A stretch of 62,396 nt of DNA, from contig CALFTN010000083.1 of the NCBI GenBank assembly GCA_937916395.1, positions 1 through 62,396 on the forward strand, read 5' to 3'. The position numbers were made by a program, and so were the translations under genes. Numbering within the stretch: position 1 is the first letter of the stretch; each line of letters opens with the position of its first letter. The DNA comes from an uncultured Clostridia bacterium. Its GTDB lineage: Bacteria; Bacillota; Clostridia; Oscillospirales; Acutalibacteraceae. Shown here piece after piece: positions 7,948-17,111 of the stretch. The notes under the pieces were generated by a model, which saw only the letters and a list, made by a program, of their open reading frames with translations, ran no database searches and had not been told where the DNA came from.

Positions 7948-9459
7948 ATGAATACTGAAACTACTACTTACGATATAAACAAGCCCATGCGATATGTCGG
8001 ACGGCGTGAGACTTTCGCTTATATATTAAACGACATTGGTGCAAGTCTTAATATCAACGATTTCAAAGAACGTTTTATTTATGACGTGGTAAAAATTGAC
8101 TTTGGTTACCTTGCAATCCAAAATATTATTGCAACTATATGGGACACAATAAATGATACATTTATCGGTGTTACGGTTGACAGAACAAGAACACGATTTG
8201 GTAAATTCAAACCGTATGTTCTCTTTGGCGAAATACCTTTAACACTTATAGGACTTTGTATGTGGTTAATTCCATTTATTTTCCCTAACACCGCTGCAAC
8301 TCACCTTCCTAAGTGGCTTTTCTATTTTGCCATGAGCATAGTTACAGAAACCGCTGAAACATTTACCTCAATCGCAAAAACCGGTTTTCTTGCCACAATA
8401 ACGCCAGAACCCTTAGAACGTTCAAGGCTGATTGCTCTTGCTAATGTTACTTCACATTTAGTCGAAGACCTACCAAAGCAAATTTTTGGTATTTTGTTTG
8501 ACCTTGTGGCAAATAAAAAAATTAATGTACCATTACAAAATCTTTTCTCAAGTTTTGGTATTGCCTGCGCTGTTCTTTCAGCTTCATTCACACTTTTCTT
8601 TGCAACAAATTCACGTGAACGTGTTTCTCAATCTATTAAACAACCATCTGTAAAGCATTGCCTTAAAGCTGTTATAAACAACAAGCCTATGCTTATTTAC
8701 GTACTCTCAGACTTCTTATCTGGTTTCAGTATAGGACTTAGCAGAACAAATTTCTATATAGATGTTATAGGCTCAATAACATGGAAAACAATTGTTGGTA
8801 TACCAGCTTTCCCAATTAAATTTATTAGTTATAGCTTTGTTGAACCTTTAAGACGACGTTTTGCAACAAAAACCCTCTGGATTTTAGAGGATGCCTGGAC
8901 TGACATGCTATGGCTTACAGTCTTCGGTATAGGCTCAATAAACAAGAACTTCAAGAAAAAAGGCATTATTTTACCTTTGATGGCTATAGAAGAAATTTTT
9001 GAAATGTGCGTTTATGGATTAAGACGTGTTATTCCTGCAGAAATTCAGAACGAAGCACTTGACTATTGTGAATGGAAAAATGGTTATCGCTCAGAAGCTA
9101 TGATAGGTGTTTCAAGAAGTCTTATTACAAAGCTTCAAAGAGCTGTTATGGGCAGTGTAAATAACATTGTAATGAATAAAATCGGTTATATTCAGGGTAA
9201 AGAAATTGGTACTCAAACTGATAAAACAAAATGGTGGATTTTTGCTCTCGGTACTGGTATTCCGATTATTTCATCCTGCCTTGGTATTGTGCCAAAACTC
9301 TTCTACACACTTTCTGCTGATAAACGCGAGAGAATGTATTCTGACCTTCAAAAGCAAAGAACTGAGCTTGCAGAATTCATGAAAACCGCTACTCCGGAAG
9401 AAATTCAGGATATGGCAGAAAGACAATTGAATGGTCAATTAACAAGAAACGATTCCTAA
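7948..9459 (+). CDS. MFS carrier of the GPH (glycoside-pentoside-hexuronide) type
   Basis: 503-residue integral membrane protein with about 12 hydrophobic segments and the GPH signature VDRTRTRFGKFKPY after the second segment. The family imports sugars or glycosides with a cation; the substrate here cannot be read. The N-terminus is long and the segment between helices 6 and 7 is basic. It begins 4 nt after the PHP stop and uses a ribosome binding site within that gene, so it is the last gene of the sensor operon. No sugar enzyme adjoins it, which makes a plain sugar-uptake role uncertain. Confidence 0.8.
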   Translation: MNTETTTYDINKPMRYVGRRETFAYILNDIGASLNINDFKERFIYDVVKIDFGYLAIQNIIATIWDTINDTFIGVTVDRTRTRFGKFKPYVLFGEIPLTLIGLCMWLIPFIFPNTAATHLPKWLFYFAMSIVTETAETFTSIAKTGFLATITPEPLERSRLIALANVTSHLVEDLPKQIFGILFDLVANKKINVPLQNLFSSFGIACAVLSASFTLFFATNSRERVSQSIKQPSVKHCLKAVINNKPMLIYVLSDFLSGFSIGLSRTNFYIDVIGSITWKTIVGIPAFPIKFISYSFVEPLRRRFATKTLWILEDAWTDMLWLTVFGIGSINKNFKKKGIILPLMAIEEIFEMCVYGLRRVIPAEIQNEALDYCEWKNGYRSEAMIGVSRSLITKLQRAVMGSVNNIVMNKIGYIQGKEIGTQTDKTKWWIFALGTGIPIISSCLGIVPKLFYTLSADKRERMYSDLQKQRTELAEFMKTATPEEIQDMAERQLNGQLTRNDS

Positions 9460-9460
9460 A

Positions 9461-9756
9461 TAAAAAGGGGCTGTTAAAAAAGCGCAGACCGCATAAAACT
9501 ATATAGAACAAGGGGTTCCTACAGTGCAGATAGCTGTAAGAACCCCTATAAATTATCAAAAAAACTAAAATTGCAAAAATTTTTTCGTTTTATGCTACGA
9601 ACAAATCTCACCACTCGACGTACCTATGTACGCCTTCGGGCAAGCAAAAACAAGACTGAAGCCTTGTTTTTGTTCGATTTGTCCGTTCTGCATCTTTTTT
9701 TCCTATCCCCTAAAAAGTGGCTGTAAAAAACGTTAAGTTTTTTACAGCCACTTTTA
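9461..9756. repeat. Nested inverted-repeat intergenic element (MITE-like or structured RNA)
   Basis: This 296-nt gap has no gene but is dense in palindromes. The left end (9462-9481, AAAAAGGGGCTGTTAAAAAA) is an imperfect inverted copy of 9737-9755. Inside are GCATAAAAC/GTTTTATGC (9491-9499 / 9587-9595), a 14-bp hairpin with one mismatch (9511-9547), ACGAACAAATC/GATTTGTCCGT (9597-9607 / 9676-9686, one mismatch), CGTAC/GTACG (9619-9632) and a 10-bp hairpin (9645-9672). Such nesting is typical of palindromic repeat elements or MITEs, or a folded RNA. I cannot tell which from one copy. Confidence 0.5.
9713..9755. terminator. Bidirectional terminator between convergent genes
   Basis: Perfect 19-bp stem, AAAAGTGGCTGTAAAAAAC (9713-9731) with 9737-9755, loop GTTAA. 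It ends on T-rich DNA on both strands, and lies between the MFS gene (plus) and the FN3 gene (minus), whose stop is at 9757. Confidence 0.75.
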
Positions 9757-12700
9757 TCATTTAGTACATTCTATCTTTTCTGTGGTTTTATAGCTGGAGA
9801 ATGTTTTACCTTTTATTGCACGAACTCTGTATTTATAAGAGCCACCCTCTTTAACAGTTTTATCAGTGTATGACAATGTCTTTGATGAAACTGTCTTTAA
9901 TGTTTCGAATGAACTCCATTTACCTGTTGATGCATTGTACTCTGAGCGATATACTCTGTATTTTTCTGCTCCCTGTACTTTTGTCCAGCTTACTTTTATT
10001 CCTGTTTCTGTATTCTTTATTGTTGTTTTGGTTGAAGCTAAATATACTATCTCACTCGTCGCTTTTGTTGTTCCTTTGCTATTTATTCCGAATGCTTTTA
10101 CTTTATATTTATACTTCTCTCCACTTGTTGCTTTTTTATCAACATAAGACAACTCTTTTGCATCAACTGTTTTTATCCATTTATATGATGTCCACTTTCC
10201 TGTGTTCACATCATACTGTGAACGATATACTTTATATTGCTCTGCTCCTGTTATCTTTGTCCAGCTTATCTTTACACCACTTGTTGTATTTTTTACTGTT
10301 CCCTTTGGTGTTGCAAGAATTATTCCTGTATAGCTTGAGCTCTTTTTACACTCTGACGTTACCTTTCCCTTATACGCCTTTACTGTATATGTGTATTTTA
10401 CACCTTTTTTAGCTTCTTTATCTGTGTATGTCGTTCCTTTTATTTTTGCTATATTTGTATACTTCTTTTCATTTTCTGCTTTTCTGTATACCTTATAGCC
10501 TTCTGCTCCACTTACTTCGCTCCATTTTATTTTTATCTTGGTTGAATATCCGTTTACACTGCTTATTGTTGGTGTACCTGGAGCATACTTGCATTTCCAA
10601 CCATCTGAATAACACTTTGTAGTAATACCATTACCAACTGCTTTTAGTGTGTAGTAATATGTCTTACCAAATTTTATATCCTTGTCAACATATCTGAGAT
10701 TTTCAGTTGTAGCAATTTTTTTCCAACTTGAATCACCGGTTTTTCTGTAAACATAATACTTTTCCGCACCTGAAACTGCGTTCCATTTTACAGTTATACC
10801 TTTACCGACCTGTGAATCAAATTTTGATACTTTTGGAGTTGCTAAATAGTAATGCTCATAATTCTGATAAGCACTTCTGTAACCATCCGCTACTGCACGA
10901 ACTGTATAATAATAACTTTTACCACTTTCAGCTTTGGTATCTTTATAGCTAGTAGTTGAAGCTGAAACAGTTTTTAATTGTTCCCATTCACCTTTTAAAA
11001 GTCTTCTGTAAACAATGTATTCCTGTGCACCCACAACCTTAGACCAACTTATTTTAACACCACCGGCATAGCTTGCAACTGTTACACTTTCTATTTTAGA
11101 AAGGAATGGAACTGAAGTAATATCAGAAAGTGCACTTTCGTATGTACCATCACCAGAAACAGCCTTTAAAGCATATTCATAAACTACACCACTTGTTACT
11201 GACGTATCGTGATATGTTGTAGTTGTCGAAGATACTTTTGTAAGCTCTTTGAAACCAGAAGTACCCTTTTCTCTTTTATAAAGAATAAAATTACTGAATT
11301 CATCATTTACTGACCAATTAAGTGAAATACCTTCACCTGTTAAAGATGCTGTTATAGCAGAAGGCTTTGTAACATAAGTCGCGCTCTTAGTATTGTCATC
11401 ATTCAAATAACTTTCGCTGTTATTCTTTACAGCAGTTACTGTATATTTATATTGCACACCACTTTTTACTGTTACGTCTTTAAAGCTGGTATCAGAAGCC
11501 TTTGCTTCACCAATTTTTGTCCAACCGCCATCAGTTTTTCTATAAACACGATAAGAATCGACACCACTTACCGCTTTCCAGTTTACTGTTATAACCTTTG
11601 TCTCTGGTGTAGCACTTAACACAACCGGAGATCCCACTCTGCAGAAATCGAGAGTATACGCATTACCTTTGCTCTTAACTCCGTCTTTGTCAACAGCAAT
11701 AACTGTATATGCATAGCTATTTAAATCTGCTACAGATTTATCAACATATTCTGTTGTTTTTATTTCTGCTATATTTTTTGTTTCACCAGTTGAAGTATCG
11801 CGTCTTGACACAATATAACTATTTGCATTAGGAACAGAATTCCACGAAATTTCTATTCCATCAGCAACATTTTTCACCACTAAATTTTTAGGTGAGCCTA
11901 AAAAATAAATTTCTTTATCCTTTGTTGTTATAACGCTTTCTGATTTTTCTAACGTAGCAGTAACACCATAGGTATAGTAACCACCCTCAGCACTACTATC
12001 ATTATAATCAGTTACAGCCGAGCCTGTACTTCCGACAAGCTGCCATTTATTTTCAACTCTGGATTTCCTGTAAATATTATAACCCTGTGCAACAGGCACT
12101 TTAGACCATGAAATTTTTATGCCCTCATCCGTGTAATCAAAATCCAAGCTTTCCGGTGCAATTACTCTTGCAACAGAAACAGTTGTACTCATATTACTGG
12201 TAACATCCTGACCAACGGTTTTAAGCGAATACAAATATGAAGTGCCAGTTACAATATCTTTATCAACAAATTCCGTTTCGTATGTTGTTACATATAAATT
12301 CCAATTATCATTGGCATTACTTTTACGATAAATTTCATACTTTTCTGCACCATCAACACTATCCCATGAAATTTTAATGCCGTCTTCAATATTTTTGCCC
12401 TCTTTTATCACAGGTGCACCAAGGAATTTATGAACTTTGCTGTTAACACCAATTATAGATGAAACCTCACCGTTTTCAGTAACAACACAGTAATTGTACA
12501 CTTTATTGCTTTCTACCGTAGTATCCTCGTAAAAAACCTTTGCTGAAGCAGTTTTTTCTAAAAGCTCCCACTCATTACTACCAGGAGCTTTACGATACAC
12601 AGCATAATTTTCTGCACCTGGTACCGGCGCCCACATTAATCTTATAGAATTACTTAAGTTAGTAATTGAAGTTATTGTTGCCGAAGTTAAAAACAACTGT

Positions 12701-13497
12701 GAAACGCCAGCAGAAAAATACCCACTATCGCCATAGCCATTACCTGATTTCACAGAATAAGTATATGTAATTCCACTTTCTACATTTTTATCTGTATATG
12801 AAGTAACATCTTCTGAAACCTCTACAATTGTACGCCATATACCCTCATCACTTGCTTTTCTGAGAACGGTATATTCTTCAGCACCATCAACCGCACTCCA
12901 ATTAAATAATATACTATCTTCCTGAAGCTTTGCCTGAAGTGGTTTAGGATTATCCAATGTAGAAAAAGTTATATCTTTAAAATTCTGTGCAGAATCCGAC
13001 TGTCTTATATCATTATTCACATCATCATTTGTAAAAAATTCTTTGCAGATAAATTTTACAGCTGTTGTTGGACGCTCTTTTGCAATAACTTTAAAAGTTA
13101 CATTAAAAAAGCTCTTATATTCAGAAGTACCGGTGCTTACACCTGTTGTATTCATAAATGCTACTGAATATAAATTTTTATGGTTTTTTACAAAACCGTT
13201 TATATATTCACCAGCAACATTATTAATCTGGTTGCCCTCTTTATCAAGGGTGAAAACCGGCTCTGCAGATTTAATTTCTAAAACATCAGAATCAAATTCT
13301 ATATTCAAAATTGCACCACTGACTCTTGTAAGACCAGGTTTAAGCTTCACAGTAAATGTAATCTCGCCATTTTGCATACCTGTATCACTTACATCTAAAA
13401 ATGTTTTTGCAGTACCTGCTGCAAAAACTGTAAAGCCAGTACTGAATATAGTAACACACATTACAAGACAAAGTGCAAATGAAATAATTCTTTTCAA
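9757..13497 (-). CDS. Secreted protein: cohesin-like domain plus twelve FN3-like repeats
   Basis: 1246 residues with a signal peptide (about 1-27, ending VFAAG). Residues about 30-180 resemble a cohesin: GAILNIEFDSDVLEI, YSVAFMN and FFNVTFKVIAK match its strands. About 12 FN3-type repeats of 80-90 residues follow, each with a W-x-V-x-GA-x-x-Y-x-VYRK core and a Y-T-D-K turn. The last three repeats and the tail are nearly identical to those of the next gene. No LPXTG, S-layer or transmembrane anchor is seen. The start is TTG at 13497; the ribosome binding site is weak. Probably a surface or scaffold protein binding glycans or partners; the function is inferred. Confidence 0.82.
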   Translation of the reverse strand: MKRIISFALCLVMCVTIFSTGFTVFAAGTAKTFLDVSDTGMQNGEITFTVKLKPGLTRVSGAILNIEFDSDVLEIKSAEPVFTLDKEGNQINNVAGEYINGFVKNHKNLYSVAFMNTTGVSTGTSEYKSFFNVTFKVIAKERPTTAVKFICKEFFTNDDVNNDIRQSDSAQNFKDITFSTLDNPKPLQAKLQEDSILFNWSAVDGAEEYTVLRKASDEGIWRTIVEVSEDVTSYTDKNVESGITYTYSVKSGNGYGDSGYFSAGVSQLFLTSATITSITNLSNSIRLMWAPVPGAENYAVYRKAPGSNEWELLEKTASAKVFYEDTTVESNKVYNYCVVTENGEVSSIIGVNSKVHKFLGAPVIKEGKNIEDGIKISWDSVDGAEKYEIYRKSNANDNWNLYVTTYETEFVDKDIVTGTSYLYSLKTVGQDVTSNMSTTVSVARVIAPESLDFDYTDEGIKISWSKVPVAQGYNIYRKSRVENKWQLVGSTGSAVTDYNDSSAEGGYYTYGVTATLEKSESVITTKDKEIYFLGSPKNLVVKNVADGIEISWNSVPNANSYIVSRRDTSTGETKNIAEIKTTEYVDKSVADLNSYAYTVIAVDKDGVKSKGNAYTLDFCRVGSPVVLSATPETKVITVNWKAVSGVDSYRVYRKTDGGWTKIGEAKASDTSFKDVTVKSGVQYKYTVTAVKNNSESYLNDDNTKSATYVTKPSAITASLTGEGISLNWSVNDEFSNFILYKREKGTSGFKELTKVSSTTTTYHDTSVTSGVVYEYALKAVSGDGTYESALSDITSVPFLSKIESVTVASYAGGVKISWSKVVGAQEYIVYRRLLKGEWEQLKTVSASTTSYKDTKAESGKSYYYTVRAVADGYRSAYQNYEHYYLATPKVSKFDSQVGKGITVKWNAVSGAEKYYVYRKTGDSSWKKIATTENLRYVDKDIKFGKTYYYTLKAVGNGITTKCYSDGWKCKYAPGTPTISSVNGYSTKIKIKWSEVSGAEGYKVYRKAENEKKYTNIAKIKGTTYTDKEAKKGVKYTYTVKAYKGKVTSECKKSSSYTGIILATPKGTVKNTTSGVKISWTKITGAEQYKVYRSQYDVNTGKWTSYKWIKTVDAKELSYVDKKATSGEKYKYKVKAFGINSKGTTKATSEIVYLASTKTTIKNTETGIKVSWTKVQGAEKYRVYRSEYNASTGKWSSFETLKTVSSKTLSYTDKTVKEGGSYKYRVRAIKGKTFSSYKTTEKIECTK
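9780..10567. repeat. 788-bp direct repeat, copy 1 (3' end of first FN3 gene)
   Basis: Aligns without gaps to 13834-14621 at a constant offset of 4054. By eye I find three mismatches (9796, 9805, 10513). It encodes residues about 977-1239: three FN3 repeats. The identity is far above that of other FN3 repeats here, which shows a recent duplication or gene conversion. Confidence 0.93.
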
Positions 13498-13527
13498 AAC
13501 AACTTTACCAACTTTCTATAGAGTATT

Positions 13528-13548
13528 CCCCTTGCTATTTGCAAGGGG
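13528..13548. other. Hairpin between the two tandem FN3 genes
   Basis: CCCCTTGC/GCAAGGGG with loop TATTT. On the minus strand it lies between the stop of the upstream FN3 gene (13556) and the TTG of the next (13497), with no T-run after it. More likely an mRNA processing or stabilising stem than a full terminator. No promoter is clear in this 58-nt gap, so the two genes are probably co-transcribed. Confidence 0.5.
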
Positions 13549-13555
13549 GCTATTA

Positions 13556-16222
13556 TCAGCATGAAACGCCTGTTTCATTAAACGGACTTGAACTACTGCC
13601 GTTAACTGCTTTTACAGTATAAATATACTCGGTATTTTCTATAATATCATTATCTTTGTAGGTTGTGCTTTCTACACCTTCAAGTTTTCCAATTAAAACC
13701 CAATCAGTATACAAGGTTTTTCTGTAAACTTCATACTCTTTAGCACCTTTAACCTGTTTGAAAACCAAAATATTAGTTTTTTCATTTTTCTCACAAGATA
13801 CTAATTCAGGTGAATTCAAAAACACAACTTCTCCTGTGGTTTTATAGCTTGAGAATGTCTTACCTTTTATTGCACGAACTCTGTATTTATAAGAGCCACC
13901 CTCTTTAACAGTTTTATCAGTGTATGACAATGTCTTTGATGAAACTGTCTTTAATGTTTCGAATGAACTCCATTTACCTGTTGATGCATTGTACTCTGAG
14001 CGATATACTCTGTATTTTTCTGCTCCCTGTACTTTTGTCCAGCTTACTTTTATTCCTGTTTCTGTATTCTTTATTGTTGTTTTGGTTGAAGCTAAATATA
14101 CTATCTCACTCGTCGCTTTTGTTGTTCCTTTGCTATTTATTCCGAATGCTTTTACTTTATATTTATACTTCTCTCCACTTGTTGCTTTTTTATCAACATA
14201 AGACAACTCTTTTGCATCAACTGTTTTTATCCATTTATATGATGTCCACTTTCCTGTGTTCACATCATACTGTGAACGATATACTTTATATTGCTCTGCT
14301 CCTGTTATCTTTGTCCAGCTTATCTTTACACCACTTGTTGTATTTTTTACTGTTCCCTTTGGTGTTGCAAGAATTATTCCTGTATAGCTTGAGCTCTTTT
14401 TACACTCTGACGTTACCTTTCCCTTATACGCCTTTACTGTATATGTGTATTTTACACCTTTTTTAGCTTCTTTATCTGTGTATGTCGTTCCTTTTATTTT
14501 TGCTATATTTGTATACTTCTTTTCATTTTCTGCTTTTCTGTATACCTTATAGCCTTCTGCTCCACTCACTTCGCTCCATTTTATTTTTATCTTGGTTGAA
14601 TATCCGTTTACACTGCTTATTACAGGAGTTTTAAGAGTGTATTTAACAGACCAACCTGGCTTTTTGCATGCTGAAACATTTTTACCATTTTCTGCCTTTA
14701 ATGTATAAGTATATGTTTTACCTAATTTTACATCAGTATCCGTAAAATCTGTTTTAGTGGTTGTGGCAATTAATTTGAATTTACCCTCACTATTTTCTTT
14801 GTAAATACGATACTTCGCAGCCCCAGGAACCGCGTTCCACTTAAGCTTAAGACCTTTTTTCAAATCAGAACTTTTACTTTTAAGTACAGGTGCTGCAAGG
14901 TAATTAAATGAGTATTGCTTATATGAGCTCCATGTCTCAGCAGCATATACTTTTACAGCATAATAGTTTACAGTACCACTTGTTGCACCTTTATCTACAA
15001 CACTTGTTTCTTTGTTTGAAACTGTTGCAACCGTAGTCCAGGATTCTTCACCTTTAATTTTTCTGTAAACGCAGTATTGTTGAGCGCCATCAACCTTAGT
15101 CCAGCTAACCTTAACACCATCTGCATGATTTGCAAGAGTAACCTTTGAAACAGTTGCTACCCTGCTTATTTTTACAGCCTCAGACCTTGCACTAGCATTT
15201 TCACCCTTGTACGCTACAACAGAATATTCATAAGTTTCACCTGTTGAAACCTCACTATCAGTTAAAACAAGAACATCTCCTGCTACGTTTTTAAGTGTAG
15301 TCCACTCATCCTTACCATATTTTCTTTTAAAAACACAATATCCTGTTGCACCATCAACCTTATCCCAGGCAATTCTGACACCAGAGCTTTCATTGGTAAC
15401 AACCACACCAACAGCATTAATATAAGTAAACGACTTACCAACATACCAGCCATAATCCCCATTGACGCTTTTTGCTCTGACTGCATAAGTGTATGTGGTA
15501 TTAGTTACAATATTTTCGCTATCTTTATAAAACACGCCAGAAACAGTTGCTAACAATCTGTATTTGGCATCATCGCCACCTTTACGGTATACGAGATATT
15601 CCTTTGCACCGTCAATTTCATTCCATTTGAGCGTAATTGCATTGTTATCTGCAACAAATGAAGTAATCATACCAGCATCTATTGTTGCAACATCTTTGAA
15701 CTCTTTAATTGTATCAGTAGAAGAATAATTACCTGCTATAAACTCTACTGTTGTAACAGGATAATTTTTATCAATAACTTCAAATGTAATGTAAGCAAAC
15801 TCTTTGCCAGTATTACCGGTATTATAACCATGTGCACTGATATACGCAAAAGTATAAGCTGAGTCATCATTCTGTGCAAAACCGTGAGTATGCATACCAG
15901 GAATAACCTCAGTTTTATTACCATCTTCATCAAGAGTAGTTACAGGACCAGCATCCACGATTCTTAAAACATTCTTATCGAACTTAACAGTAACTAAAGC
16001 ACCTGTTACCATAACACCACTTGCAAGATTAATTTTAAATGTAGCTTTACCATCCTTAAAAATAGGCTGACTTGCATTTGAGACAGTTGCATCAGTTATT
16101 AAAAAATTTGAAGCGTCGAGATACGAAGATGGTATCTCTACAGCAGAAGCTGTCATTACAATATTGGTAAATATTGAAGCAATCATCAAAAATACAAGTA
16201 TTGCTCTTAATCCTTTTTTCAT
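13556..16222 (-). CDS. Secreted protein: cohesin-like domain plus eight FN3-like repeats
   Basis: 888 residues. The start at 16222 (MKKGLRAIL) gives a normal signal peptide ending TASAVE; an in-frame codon at 16270 would put 16 odd residues before it and lies next to the -10. Residues about 30-200 are cohesin-like (GALVTVKFDKNVLRI, FAYITFEVIDK) and similar in layout to the downstream paralogue. Eight FN3-like repeats follow; repeats 5-7 are near-identical in DNA to the other gene, while repeat 8 and the C-terminus are its own. No cell-wall anchor motif. Its promoter is at 16275-16303. Confidence 0.82.
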   Translation of the reverse strand: MKKGLRAILVFLMIASIFTNIVMTASAVEIPSSYLDASNFLITDATVSNASQPIFKDGKATFKINLASGVMVTGALVTVKFDKNVLRIVDAGPVTTLDEDGNKTEVIPGMHTHGFAQNDDSAYTFAYISAHGYNTGNTGKEFAYITFEVIDKNYPVTTVEFIAGNYSSTDTIKEFKDVATIDAGMITSFVADNNAITLKWNEIDGAKEYLVYRKGGDDAKYRLLATVSGVFYKDSENIVTNTTYTYAVRAKSVNGDYGWYVGKSFTYINAVGVVVTNESSGVRIAWDKVDGATGYCVFKRKYGKDEWTTLKNVAGDVLVLTDSEVSTGETYEYSVVAYKGENASARSEAVKISRVATVSKVTLANHADGVKVSWTKVDGAQQYCVYRKIKGEESWTTVATVSNKETSVVDKGATSGTVNYYAVKVYAAETWSSYKQYSFNYLAAPVLKSKSSDLKKGLKLKWNAVPGAAKYRIYKENSEGKFKLIATTTKTDFTDTDVKLGKTYTYTLKAENGKNVSACKKPGWSVKYTLKTPVISSVNGYSTKIKIKWSEVSGAEGYKVYRKAENEKKYTNIAKIKGTTYTDKEAKKGVKYTYTVKAYKGKVTSECKKSSSYTGIILATPKGTVKNTTSGVKISWTKITGAEQYKVYRSQYDVNTGKWTSYKWIKTVDAKELSYVDKKATSGEKYKYKVKAFGINSKGTTKATSEIVYLASTKTTIKNTETGIKVSWTKVQGAEKYRVYRSEYNASTGKWSSFETLKTVSSKTLSYTDKTVKEGGSYKYRVRAIKGKTFSSYKTTGEVVFLNSPELVSCEKNEKTNILVFKQVKGAKEYEVYRKTLYTDWVLIGKLEGVESTTYKDNDIIENTEYIYTVKAVNGSSSSPFNETGVSC
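13834..14621. repeat. 788-bp direct repeat, copy 2 (within second FN3 gene)
   Basis: Partner of 9780-10567, in the same orientation, 4054 bp away. It covers residues about 534-796 of the 888-residue protein. Recombination between the copies would delete one unit and leave a single fused FN3 gene in frame. Confidence 0.93.
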
Positions 16223-16274
16223 TACACAAACCCTTTCTTTATATACAATATTAATAGCAAATTTATACATAGTA

Positions 16275-16303
16275 AATATACCATATATACAAAGTCAAGT
16301 CAA
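16275..16303 (-). promoter_or_regulatory. Sigma-A promoter of the tandem FN3 genes
   Basis: On the minus strand, TTGACT (16298-16303), a 17-nt spacer ending TGG, then TATATT (16275-16280). Predicted leader of about 45 nt to the ATG at 16222. A second TTGACT overlaps the spacer. Confidence 0.6.
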
Positions 16304-16348
16304 TGAAAATACATAAAACTACTGTTAAAAATATGTAAACAAAATAAA

Positions 16349-16376
16349 AAAGAGCGGGTCTTAAAACCCACTCTTT
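16349..16376. terminator. Terminator of the flavodoxin-like gene
   Basis: On the minus strand an 11-bp stem, AAAGAGTGGGT with ACCCGCTCTTT (one U-G pair), loop of six, then TTTTTTATTTTG. It follows the stop at 16388 and separates that gene from the FN3 promoter. Confidence 0.8.
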
Positions 16377-16387
16377 ATGATTGCTTT

Positions 16388-16849
16388 TTATACGTGAATA
16401 CAATGCCTTACATAGAAAAGTAAATCTTCTGCTTCTCTTTTCAATGCTTTTTGTGAAACTGAAATAACACAGTTTGCAGTACCACCAGAAAGCGAAACCT
16501 CTGTTCTTAACGCATCAGTTGCTTTTTTCTGACTTCTGCCCTCACCGAAAACAAGACAAATTATATTTTTAAATCTCAAGTCACTCTGACGGATAAATAC
16601 CTTCATCGCGGGAGCAATATTCCCAAAGCTCTCGTCAGTTGCGAGAATTACTGTTTCATAATCATTCAAATCAACATCATAGCCTTTAAGACGGATTGAA
16701 GATGTTTTTTTAGTACCAAAACGATTTTGGAAAAACGATTTTCTTGATAAATCGCGAAGCTCAAGTACATCTATATCTTGTGAAGCACTCCTTGAACAGA
16801 GTTCTTTTACTTCACTGTCATTTGAAAAATGAACGAGCAATGTTTTCAA
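16388..16849 (-). CDS. Flavodoxin-fold protein lacking a normal FMN phosphate loop
   Basis: 153 residues. The TTG at 16849 is preferred because AGGGGGTG stands 5 nt upstream and MKTLLVHFSN matches the first strand of a flavodoxin; the frame is open further up to 16927 without a good start. The segment DLNDYETVILATDESFGNIAPAMKVFI is typical of flavodoxin family proteins (strand 3 and the 90s loop). The usual T-G-N-T phosphate loop is replaced by FSNDSEVKE, so FMN binding may be lost or changed. It is a single gene with its own terminator. Function unknown. Confidence 0.6.
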   Translation of the reverse strand: MKTLLVHFSNDSEVKELCSRSASQDIDVLELRDLSRKSFFQNRFGTKKTSSIRLKGYDVDLNDYETVILATDESFGNIAPAMKVFIRQSDLRFKNIICLVFGEGRSQKKATDALRTEVSLSGGTANCVISVSQKALKREAEDLLFYVRHCIHV

Positions 16850-17046
16850 TGAAACACCCCCTGCGAGAGATTGCACATCATATTGACAAGTAATTTCCTT
16901 TACAATACAACATCTTGAGTATAACACAAAGATTACTATTTGTAACCACTTTTTTCAAATTTTGACAAAATTCTATTTTTTACACAAATAAATTTGTGCA
17001 CTTTTATGCAACTTGTTACAAAAAATGTTATTATTTTTCAACTATA

Positions 17047-17075
17047 TTGAATAAAAATTACATTTCTGCTACAAT
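17047..17075 (+). promoter_or_regulatory. Sigma-A promoter of the phosphoesterase gene
   Basis: TTGAAT (17047-17052), 17-nt spacer ending with TGC, TACAAT (17070-17075). Leader about 30 nt to the ATG at 17112. The rest of the gap 16850-17046 is AT-rich and holds a plausible minus-strand -10 (TATACT, about 16919-16924) for the flavodoxin-like gene. Confidence 0.65.
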
Positions 17076-17111
17076 ATCTTGTGTTAATCTATTTTTAAGA
17101 AGGTATTAATA

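Noticed and set aside
9866..10622. Long plus-strand open frames rich in Leu/Ser opposite the FN3 repeats, repeated at 13920-14466
   Set aside because: They are antisense shadows of the FN3 coding sequence; their repetition only reflects the 788-bp duplicated block. No ribosome binding site.
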